Assembly (NCBI GenBank): GCA_039922875.1
Contig: JBDTDV010000038.1
Location: 1-12,605 of the forward strand
DNA from: JBDTDV01 sp039922875
GTDB lineage: Bacteria; Actinomycetota; Actinomycetes; Actinomycetales; Microbacteriaceae
Reading direction: 5' to 3'
Length of the DNA stretch: 12,605 nt
Shown here: piece after piece, positions 7,325 through 12,605 of the stretch
Layout: every line of letters begins with the position of its first letter
Numbering within the stretch: position 1 is the first letter of the stretch
Translations under genes and position numbers: made by a program
The notes under the pieces: generated by a model
What the model saw: only the letters and a program-made list of their open reading frames with translations
Databases searched by the model: none
What the model was told of the DNA's origin: nothing

Positions 7325-8172
7325 CGGGCGGCCCTCGACTTCTGTCGGCGAACGGCCGAACCCTCGATCACATGCAGCCCGGTGTCGAGCATGCTCCCGG
7401 TACCCTCTACCCGGGTCACCGGGACTCCGACGCAGGCCCAGGCTGCCACGAAGGCGTCGTCTGCGTGCTCGTCGGTGAAGAGTTCGGTGATCTCCGCGGG
7501 TGCGGCGAAGGGGTGCAGCCCGAATCCACCGGTCTTCGACGAGGTGAAAATTCCATAGACGGCGTCGCAGGCCCGGATCAGACTCTTCTTGGTCTCCGCC
7601 TCCTCGCTGGAAAGCTCCAGCATCCCCAGATGCTCCGACAGCATTGCGACCCCGAAGAAGCCTTTGCTGATTCGACCGCGGCCCTCCAGAACATTCGAGA
7701 ACGCGCCAACCATCGATCCGGATGCCCGGCGCAGCACACCGCCTGGCATCACCACGGTCGCGTTGGAGTGCTCCATGAACAGGGTCGCCACCCGCATTCC
7801 ATAGGTCACCACGATCAGATCCCGGTGATCCAGCAACTCCTGCGCAAGATAGAACGATGTCGTGGAGGAATCCAACGCAATGACATCCTCGTCGTGCACC
7901 AGTCCCGCCACGTGACGACCGAGTTCGCGCTTGACATTGGCGTGCTCCCGGAGCCGTTCGGTGAAGGCGCCCTCGTCGCCGGCGGAAGGGATCACCGCGC
8001 CGCCGCGGACCCGTCGCAGCAGGGACCGCCGCTCCAGGGAGTCCAGGTCCTTACGCACCGTCACGGCCGAGACCCCGAACCGTTCGGCGAGTTCATTCAC
8101 GGTGACCCGGCCATTGGCGGAGAGCTCGTTCAGGATCACCTCTTCCCGGACGAAGTCGTAACGCTGCGGCAT
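7321..8172 (-). CDS. rhaR: DeoR-family transcriptional regulator of rhamnose use
   Basis: A 283-residue DeoR-family regulator, close to the usual 250-280. The N-terminal winged helix-turn-helix spans about 5-58: GRVTVNELAERFGVSAVTVRK runs from 21 to 41, with the recognition helix around 35-43, then the wing RRVRGGAV (53-60). The C-terminal DeoRC sensor, which binds phosphorylated sugars in this family, shows DSSTTSFYLAQEL (101-113), the loop PGGVLRRASGSMVG (143-156), the EAETKKSLI stretch (191-199) and SSKTG (211-215). A rhamnulose phosphate would be the natural effector, but that is inferred. It leads the minus-strand operon, with GGAGG four bases before its ATG, a readable sigma-A promoter and a palindrome upstream, so it probably autoregulates and also controls the divergent catabolic genes. 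DeoR-type RhaR proteins are known from rhizobial rhamnose loci. Confidence 0.92.
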   Translation of the reverse strand: MPQRYDFVREEVILNELSANGRVTVNELAERFGVSAVTVRKDLDSLERRSLLRRVRGGAVIPSAGDEGAFTERLREHANVKRELGRHVAGLVHDEDVIALDSSTTSFYLAQELLDHRDLIVVTYGMRVATLFMEHSNATVVMPGGVLRRASGSMVGAFSNVLEGRGRISKGFFGVAMLSEHLGMLELSSEEAETKKSLIRACDAVYGIFTSSKTGGFGLHPFAAPAEITELFTDEHADDAFVAAWACVGVPVTRVEGTGSMLDTGLHVIEGSAVRRQKSRAAR

Positions 8173-8203
8173 TGCTCCTCCATCGACGGCCCTGGCGAGT
8201 ACA

Positions 8204-8218
8204 CAGGCGAGACGCCTG
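8204..8218. repeat. Perfect short palindrome in the rhaR leader
   Basis: CAGGCG (8204-8209), AGA, CGCCTG (8213-8218): a perfect 6-bp stem with a 3-nt loop. Given the predicted minus-strand start near 8227, it would lie in the roughly 55-nt rhaR leader, about 32 nt before the start codon. It could be a leader hairpin or a second protein-binding site; nothing in the sequence decides between them. Confidence 0.45.
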
Positions 8219-8233
8219 AATCACGTAGCTGGA

Positions 8234-8262
8234 AATCTAGCTCAAACACAAGTTCGCGTCAA
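8234..8262 (-). promoter_or_regulatory. Sigma-A-type promoter of the rhaR-rhaBSTPQ operon
   Basis: Read on the minus strand: -35 TTGACG (8262-8257), a 17-bp spacer (8256-8240) and -10 TAGATT (8239-8234). Both boxes match the actinobacterial housekeeping consensus well. Transcription would begin near 8227, leaving a leader of about 55 nt before the rhaR ATG at 8172. The palindrome at 8266-8298 sits immediately upstream of the -35. Confidence 0.72.
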
Positions 8263-8265
8263 CCA

Positions 8266-8310
8266 TTGAAACCGAAACATAACCAAATGTGGTTTCAAAA
8301 GAAAGTTTCA
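8266..8310. promoter_or_regulatory. Probable RhaR operator between divergent promoters
   Basis: Perfect inverted arms TTGAAACC (8266-8273) and GGTTTCAA (8291-8298) enclose 17 bp, within which ACAT (8277-8280) and ATGT (8287-8290) also pair, giving a nested palindrome. A further half-site GTTTCA (8305-8310) lies 13 bp beyond the one at 8292-8297, and GAAAC is repeated at 8268-8272 and 8274-8278. The region lies exactly between the -35 boxes of the two divergent promoters and is noticeably more AT-rich than its surroundings. This is where a repressor could block both at once. Repeated GAAAC/GTTTC-like half-sites are common for DeoR-family proteins. Binding by RhaR is inferred. Confidence 0.65.
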
Positions 8311-8313
8311 CTC

Positions 8314-8343
8314 TTGACACGCGGCGTGGCGGCATCCTAGAGT
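8314..8343 (+). promoter_or_regulatory. Sigma-A-type promoter of the epimerase-rhaI-rhaEW operon
   Basis: A perfect -35 TTGACA (8314-8319), an 18-bp spacer (8320-8337) and -10 TAGAGT (8338-8343). Predicted transcription begins near 8350, giving a leader of about 38 nt before the ATG at 8388. The operator palindrome and its extra half-site end four bases before the -35. Confidence 0.75.
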
Positions 8344-8387
8344 GACTGGCGCTGCCGGAACAATTTCGCCGGAGAAGGGTCGAACCA

Positions 8388-9257
8388 ATGTTGATCGGCT
8401 GTCATGGACTCGTGTGGACCGGTACCTTCGATGAACCCGGATTCGACCTCGCGGTGGGCAAGAGCATCGACGCGGGGTTCACCCTGTTGGAGATCCCCCT
8501 CCTTGACCCGGATGCGTTCGATCTCGGCGCAGCCAAGCGCAGCCTGGCCAATCGTCCGATTGCAATCAGCGCGTCGCTTGGACAGAGCGAGGACACCGAC
8601 ATCAGCAGCGAAGACCCGAACCGGGTCGCCGCGGGGCAGCGGAAGTTGATGACCGCGCTGGAGATCCTCAGCGAATTGCACGCGGAACACTTCGTCGGCG
8701 TGCTGCACAGCCAGCTCACCAAGTACCAGGCACCGGCTACCGACCGCGGGCGACAGAACAGCATCGAGGTCCTGCGTCGGGTAGCCGAGCGCGCCCAGCA
8801 ACTGGGCATCCGCCTCGGGCTCGAGGTGGTGAACCGTTACGAAACGAACCTATTCAACACGGCTCGTGGCGCCTTGGACTACCTCGACGAACTCGACCAC
8901 CCCAACGTCGGCGTGCACCTGGACACCTATCACATGAACATCGAGGAGTCAGATCTGTTCGGCCCGGTGCTGGCCTGCGCGGACCGGCTGTGCTACGTGC
9001 ACATCGGCGAAAGCCATCGCGGTTACCTGGGCAGCGGGACGGTGGACTTCGACAGCTTCTTCCGTGCGCTTGCGCTGATCGGCTACCAGGGACCAATCGC
9101 GTTCGAATCGTTCTCCACCGCGGTAGTCAGCCCGCAACTCAGCCGCAGCCTGGCCGTTTGGCGCAATCTATGGCGTGACTCGGACGACCTGGGCGCCCAC
9201 GCCAACCGGTTCATCCGCGACAAGCTGGCTGCCGTGGCAACGATCGCCATGCACTGA
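8388..9257 (+). CDS. Sugar 3-epimerase-like TIM-barrel protein (D-tagatose/D-psicose 3-epimerase family)
   Basis: A 289-residue AP_endonuc_2-type TIM barrel of the ketose 3-epimerase family. The metal ligands of the Agrobacterium tumefaciens D-psicose 3-epimerase (recalled as Glu152, Asp185, His211, Glu246) fall at Glu146, Asp179, His205 and Glu240, a constant offset of six. The other recalled active-site residues, Glu158 and Arg217, fall at Glu152 and Arg211. Motifs are LGLEVVNRYETN (143-154), VGVHLDTYHMNIEE (174-187), HIGESHRG (205-212) and AFESFS (238-243). It should thus be a metal-dependent free-ketose epimerase in the cytoplasm. GGAGAAGG lies nine bases before the ATG. It heads the catabolic operon, 24 nt before rhaI, and is first after the regulated promoter. 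The physiological substrate is not given by the sequence: L-rhamnulose, or D-allulose made from D-allose by RhaI, are candidates. Family is secure, substrate is open. Confidence 0.88.
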   Translation: MLIGCHGLVWTGTFDEPGFDLAVGKSIDAGFTLLEIPLLDPDAFDLGAAKRSLANRPIAISASLGQSEDTDISSEDPNRVAAGQRKLMTALEILSELHAEHFVGVLHSQLTKYQAPATDRGRQNSIEVLRRVAERAQQLGIRLGLEVVNRYETNLFNTARGALDYLDELDHPNVGVHLDTYHMNIEESDLFGPVLACADRLCYVHIGESHRGYLGSGTVDFDSFFRALALIGYQGPIAFESFSTAVVSPQLSRSLAVWRNLWRDSDDLGAHANRFIRDKLAAVATIAMH

Positions 9258-9281
9258 TAGCCCGGATCACCAGGAGGAATC

Positions 9282-10463
9282 ATGAGTATCCCCGTCGAAA
9301 CTCTCGCGCTGCTGGAGCAGCAGGCCATCGAACTGCCGTCCTGGGCGTTCGGCAACTCCGGCACCCGGTTCAAGGTCTTCGGCCAAGCCGGAGTGCCACG
9401 CACGCCGCAAGAGAAGATTGCCGACGCGGCCAAGGTCAACGAGCTGACCGGTCTCACGCCGACGGTGGCCATCCACATCCCCTGGGATCTGGTGGACGAC
9501 TTCGGCGCTCTGGCCCGCTTCGCCGAAGACCACGGCGTCCGCCTCGGTACCGTGAACTCCAACACCTTTCAAGATGACCAGTACATGCTCGGCAGTGTCA
9601 CCCACTCAGACCCGGCGATCCGGCAGCGCGCGATCGATCACCACTTGCGCTGCATCGACGTGATGGATGCCACCGGTTCTCGGGATCTGAAGATCTGGCT
9701 GGCCGACGGCACGAATTATCCCGGCCAGGACGATATCCGAGGCCGGCAAGAGCGTCTCGCCGAGTCGCTGGCCACTATCTACGAGCACATCAGGCCCAGC
9801 CAGCGCCTGGTGCTGGAATACAAGTTCTTCGAGCCGGCGTTCTATCACACCGACGTGCCGGACTGGGGCACCTCGTACGTGCACACCCTGGCCCTCGGTG
9901 ACCGCGCCAAGGTCTGCCTGGACACCGGCCACCACGCCCCCGGCACGAACATCGAGTTCATCGTCGCCCAGCTGCTGCGGCTGGGCAAGCTGGGCTCGTT
10001 CGACTTCAACTCCCGGTTCTATGCCGACGATGATCTGATCGTCGGTGCGGCCGACCCGTTCCAGCTGTTCCGGATCCTGGTCGAGGTGATCCGCGGCGGC
10101 GGGTATGGGCCGGCGAACCCGGGCGGATCGGGCGAGGTCACCTTCATGCTCGACCAGTGCCACAACATCGAGAAGAAGATCCCCGGGCAGATCCGCTCGG
10201 TACTCAACGTGCAGGAAATGACCGCGCGGGCACTGCTGCTGGATCGCGAGGCACTGACGGCAGCCCAGCGGGACGGTGACGTGCTTGGCGCCAACGCGAT
10301 CATGATGGATGCCTTCTACACCGATGTGCGCCCGGATCTCGCCGCATGGCGCCAGTCCCGAGGACTTCCAGCCGACCCGATGGCGGCGTATGCGGCATCC
10401 GGCTACCAGCAGAGCATCGAGGCTAATCGCGTCGGCGGAACGCAAGCCGGCTGGGACGCGTAG
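9282..10463 (+). CDS. rhaI: L-rhamnose isomerase (RhaI type)
   Basis: A 393-residue cytoplasmic isomerase converting L-rhamnose to L-rhamnulose, of the Pseudomonas stutzeri RhaI type, somewhat shorter at the N-terminus. AGGAGG precedes the ATG by four bases. With a constant offset of 40, the metal-site residues I recall for the P. stutzeri enzyme appear as Glu179 (LEYKFFEP), Asp214 and His217 (CLDTGHH), and Asp249 and Asp251 (ADDDL). A later aspartate is Asp291 (MLDQCHN). The position expected to be His281 is Asp241 in SFDFNSRF. Active-site texture is otherwise intact, so a working enzyme is likely. RhaI-type isomerases are often promiscuous and also act on aldohexoses such as D-allose, which matters beside a ketose epimerase. 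The gene is followed by 110 nt containing a 16-bp tandem repeat, then rhaEW. Confidence 0.93.
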   Translation: MSIPVETLALLEQQAIELPSWAFGNSGTRFKVFGQAGVPRTPQEKIADAAKVNELTGLTPTVAIHIPWDLVDDFGALARFAEDHGVRLGTVNSNTFQDDQYMLGSVTHSDPAIRQRAIDHHLRCIDVMDATGSRDLKIWLADGTNYPGQDDIRGRQERLAESLATIYEHIRPSQRLVLEYKFFEPAFYHTDVPDWGTSYVHTLALGDRAKVCLDTGHHAPGTNIEFIVAQLLRLGKLGSFDFNSRFYADDDLIVGAADPFQLFRILVEVIRGGGYGPANPGGSGEVTFMLDQCHNIEKKIPGQIRSVLNVQEMTARALLLDREALTAAQRDGDVLGANAIMMDAFYTDVRPDLAAWRQSRGLPADPMAAYAASGYQQSIEANRVGGTQAGWDA

Positions 10464-10477
10464 CCGCCGCCGTCCCC

Positions 10478-10541
10478 GAGCCACCAGCCCCCCGAGCCAT
10501 CCGAACCCTGAGCCACCCGAACCCCGAGCTACCCGAGCGGC
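10478..10541 (+). repeat. Four tandem copies of a degenerate 16-bp unit
   Basis: Four contiguous 16-bp units start at 10478, 10494, 10510 and 10526. Units two and three read GAGCCATCCGAACCCT and GAGCCACCCGAACCCC, differing at two positions. Units one and four share the GAGC start and diverge towards the end. The array begins 14 nt after the rhaI stop and ends 32 nt before the rhaEW ATG, so it fills most of the 110-nt gap. The unit length is not a multiple of three, so it is not a coding repeat. No promoter or clear hairpin is seen in the gap, which suggests rhaEW is transcribed with rhaI. Function unknown. Confidence 0.75.
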
Positions 10542-10573
10542 CCACCACACCTAGCAATACGAAGGAAACAACA

Positions 10574-12605
10574 ATGACGAACCAGACCGTAGCCGAACTG
10601 ATCGCCCGCTCGAACCGGCTCGGTGCCGACCCGCGAAACACGAACTACGCCGGCGGCAACACCTCGGCCAAAGGTCTGGAGACCGACCCGGTCACCGGCC
10701 AGCCGGTGGAACTGCTCTGGGTCAAGGGCTCCGGCGGTGACCTCGGTACTCTCACCGAGGCCGGCCTCGCGGTGCTGAGGATGGACCGACTGCGGGCGAT
10801 GATCGGCGCGTACCCGGGGGTGGATCGCGAGGACGAGATGGTCGCAGCGTTCGACTACGCGCTGTGGGGCAAGTCAGGCACGTCGCCCTCCATCGACACG
10901 GCGATGCACGCTCTCGTGGACGCCGCCCATGTCGACCACCTGCATCCGGATTCCGGCATCGCCCTGGCCTGCGCTGCAGACGGCGAAGAGCTGACCACGA
11001 AGGTGTTCGGCGAGCGCGTCATCTGGGTGCCATGGCGTCGGCCGGGCTTTCAGCTCGGCCTGGACATCGCCGAGATCAAACGGACCAATCCGGCTGCCGT
11101 GGGGTGCATTCTCGGCGGGCACGGCATCACGGCGTGGGGCGACACCAGCGATGAGGCCGAGCGGAATTCGCTGTGGATTATTCAGACCGCGGCGGCCTAC
11201 ATCGCAGAGCACGGCAGGCCCGATGCGTTCGGAGACGAGCTGGAGGGCTACCAGCCGCTGTCGGCCGAGGAGCGCCGCGCCAAGGCGGCCGCGCTGGCGC
11301 CGGCCATCCGCGACCTGGTTTCCACCGATGCGGCCCAGGTCGGCCACTTCACCGATGCGGATGTCGTGCTCGATTTTCTGGCGCACGCCGAGCATCCACG
11401 ATTGGCCGCGCTCGGCACCAGCTGCCCCGACCACTTCCTGCGCACCAAGATCAAGCCACTGGTGCTCGATCTGCGCTCCGACGCGTCGATCGAGGAGTGC
11501 ATCGCCAGACTCACCGAGTTGCATGCCGCCTACCGCCAGGACTACCGCGCCTACTACCAGCGAAACGCCGCGCTGCCGCCGAGCGACTGGCCGGCGATGC
11601 GCGGTGCGGACCCTGCGATCGTGCTCATTCCCGGCGTCGGGATGTTCAGCTACGGCGCGAACAAACAGACGGCCAGGGTCGCCGGCGAGTTCTACATCAA
11701 CGCGATCAACGTGATGCGCGGCGCAGAGTCCATTTCCCGGTACGCGCCGATTAGCGAGACCGAGAAGTTCCGAATCGAATACTGGGCGCTCGAGGACGCC
11801 AAATTGCGCCGGCTGCCCAAACCAAAGCCGCTGGCACGGCGCATCGCCTTGGTCACCGGCGCCGCATCCGGCATCGGCAAGGCGATCGCCACCCGCCTGG
11901 CGGCAGAAGGCGCCTGCGTCGTGATCGCCGATCTGGAACTCACCAAGGCACAGGCGGTCGCCGGTGAGCTCGGCAGCACCGATGTCGCGATCGGAATTCA
12001 GGCGGATGTCACCGACGAGCGTCAGGTACAGGCGGCGGTGGACGCGGCGGTGCTGGCCTTCGGAGGACTCGACCTGGTGGTGAACAACGCCGGCCTGTCT
12101 CTGTCGCGCTCGCTGCTGGAGACCTCCGTGGCGGACTGGGAGTTGCAGCACAACGTGATGTCAAAGGGCTCCTTCCTGGTCTCTCGCGCCGCGGCGAAGG
12201 TGCTGATCGATCAGGGCCTGGGCGGTGACATCGTCTACATCTCCAGCAAGAACGCGGTCTTCGCCGGCCCGAACAACATCGCGTACTCGGCGACCAAGGC
12301 CGACCAATCGCATCAGGTGCGGCTGTTGGCGGCCGAACTCGGCGAGCACGGCATCCGGGTCAACGGCATCAACCCGGATGGGGTGGTCAAGGGATCGGGA
12401 ATCTTCGCCGGCGGCTGGGGTGCCAAGCGGGCCGCCGTCTACGGGGTGCCGGAGGAAGAACTCGGGCACTACTATGCTCAGCGCACCTTGTTGAAACGCG
12501 AAGTGCTGCCCGAGAACGTGGCGAACGCGGTCTTCGCCCTCTGCGCCGGAGACCTCAGCCACACCACCGGCCTGCACATCCCGGTGGATGCCGGCGTCGC
12601 GGCCG
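10574..12605 (+). CDS. rhaEW: Bifunctional L-rhamnulose-1-phosphate aldolase / L-lactaldehyde dehydrogenase, cut by right edge
   Basis: An open frame of 677 residues running off the window; its end (HIPVDAGVAA) resembles the extreme C-terminus of the family, so probably only a few residues are missing. The N-terminal class II aldolase (about 1-410) has NYAGGNTSAKG (24-34), SIDTAMH (106-112), metal ligands His122 and His124 (DHLHPDS) and His183 (GGHGI). It cleaves L-rhamnulose 1-phosphate to dihydroxyacetone phosphate and L-lactaldehyde. The C-terminal short-chain dehydrogenase (about 423 on) has TGAASGIG (428-435), Asp453 after the second strand (NAD preference), NNAG (504-507) and the catalytic set Ser558, Tyr571, Lys575. 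It should oxidise lactaldehyde to L-lactate. AAGGAA precedes the ATG. The fusion is a known rhamnose-pathway enzyme (RhaEW; annotated elsewhere as RhaD or as aldolase/short-chain dehydrogenase) and lets the aldehyde be consumed where it is made. Confidence 0.94.
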   Translation, partial: MTNQTVAELIARSNRLGADPRNTNYAGGNTSAKGLETDPVTGQPVELLWVKGSGGDLGTLTEAGLAVLRMDRLRAMIGAYPGVDREDEMVAAFDYALWGKSGTSPSIDTAMHALVDAAHVDHLHPDSGIALACAADGEELTTKVFGERVIWVPWRRPGFQLGLDIAEIKRTNPAAVGCILGGHGITAWGDTSDEAERNSLWIIQTAAAYIAEHGRPDAFGDELEGYQPLSAEERRAKAAALAPAIRDLVSTDAAQVGHFTDADVVLDFLAHAEHPRLAALGTSCPDHFLRTKIKPLVLDLRSDASIEECIARLTELHAAYRQDYRAYYQRNAALPPSDWPAMRGADPAIVLIPGVGMFSYGANKQTARVAGEFYINAINVMRGAESISRYAPISETEKFRIEYWALEDAKLRRLPKPKPLARRIALVTGAASGIGKAIATRLAAEGACVVIADLELTKAQAVAGELGSTDVAIGIQADVTDERQVQAAVDAAVLAFGGLDLVVNNAGLSLSRSLLETSVADWELQHNVMSKGSFLVSRAAAKVLIDQGLGGDIVYISSKNAVFAGPNNIAYSATKADQSHQVRLLAAELGEHGIRVNGINPDGVVKGSGIFAGGWGAKRAAVYGVPEEELGHYYAQRTLLKREVLPENVANAVFALCAGDLSHTTGLHIPVDAGVAA

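Noticed and set aside
5159..7558. Very long open frame (799 codons) on the plus strand opposite rhaS, rhaB and rhaR.
   Set aside because: It lies antisense to three well-recognised genes, its composition is Arg/Gly/His/Gln-rich without family motifs, and such frames arise from GC-rich codon bias.
10478..10541. Repeat array as a CRISPR.
   Set aside because: The units are directly contiguous without spacers, only 16 bp long and degenerate.
10464..10573. Separate promoter for rhaEW.
   Set aside because: I found no convincing -35/-10 pair in the C-rich gap; only a ribosome site (AAGGAA) is evident.
10874..12151. 425-codon minus-strand open frame opposite rhaEW.
   Set aside because: Antisense to a full set of aldolase and dehydrogenase motifs; no recognisable domain of its own.

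Overview
This window is a complete-looking L-rhamnose uptake and catabolism locus from a GC-rich actinobacterium. The codons favour G/C in third position, the binding protein has an N-terminal lipobox signal typical of Gram-positive lipoproteins, and the gene set matches rhamnose loci known from Actinobacteria and Rhizobium. The style suggests Micrococcales, perhaps Microbacteriaceae, but that placement is an inference from general sequence character, not a search.

Layout: two transcription units diverge from a regulatory region at about 8173-8387. The leftward (minus-strand) unit runs rhaR (DeoR-family regulator), rhaB (rhamnulokinase), rhaS (sugar-binding lipoprotein), rhaT (double-ATPase), rhaP and rhaQ (permeases) and ends with a stand-alone class II aldolase. 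Most of these genes overlap by ATGA or TGATG junctions. The exceptions are rhaB-rhaS (18 nt gap) and rhaS-rhaT (127 nt gap holding a strong stem-loop). Beyond the last gene (1-144) lie a large inverted repeat that probably ends the transcript and a G-rich tract. The rightward (plus-strand) unit runs a D-tagatose/D-psicose 3-epimerase-like TIM-barrel protein, rhaI (L-rhamnose isomerase) and rhaEW, a fused L-rhamnulose-1-phosphate aldolase/L-lactaldehyde dehydrogenase cut off by the right edge within what are probably its last few codons.

How it works together: RhaSTPQ imports the sugar, RhaI makes L-rhamnulose, RhaB phosphorylates it, and RhaEW splits it to dihydroxyacetone phosphate and L-lactaldehyde and oxidises the latter to L-lactate. 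RhaR probably represses both units from a palindromic operator placed between the two divergent -35 boxes. Both promoters are readable: TTGACG-17-TAGATT leftward and TTGACA-18-TAGAGT rightward.

The core is a known type of pathway and I see no wholly new system. The less ordinary parts are the epimerase leading the isomerase operon, a second class II aldolase at the end of the transport operon, stem-loops on both sides of rhaS, a probable His-to-Asp change at a metal ligand of RhaI, loss of the Walker B aspartate in the second RhaT ATPase domain, and a 4 x 16 bp tandem repeat between rhaI and rhaEW. No RNA gene, CRISPR array, transposase or integrase was seen.
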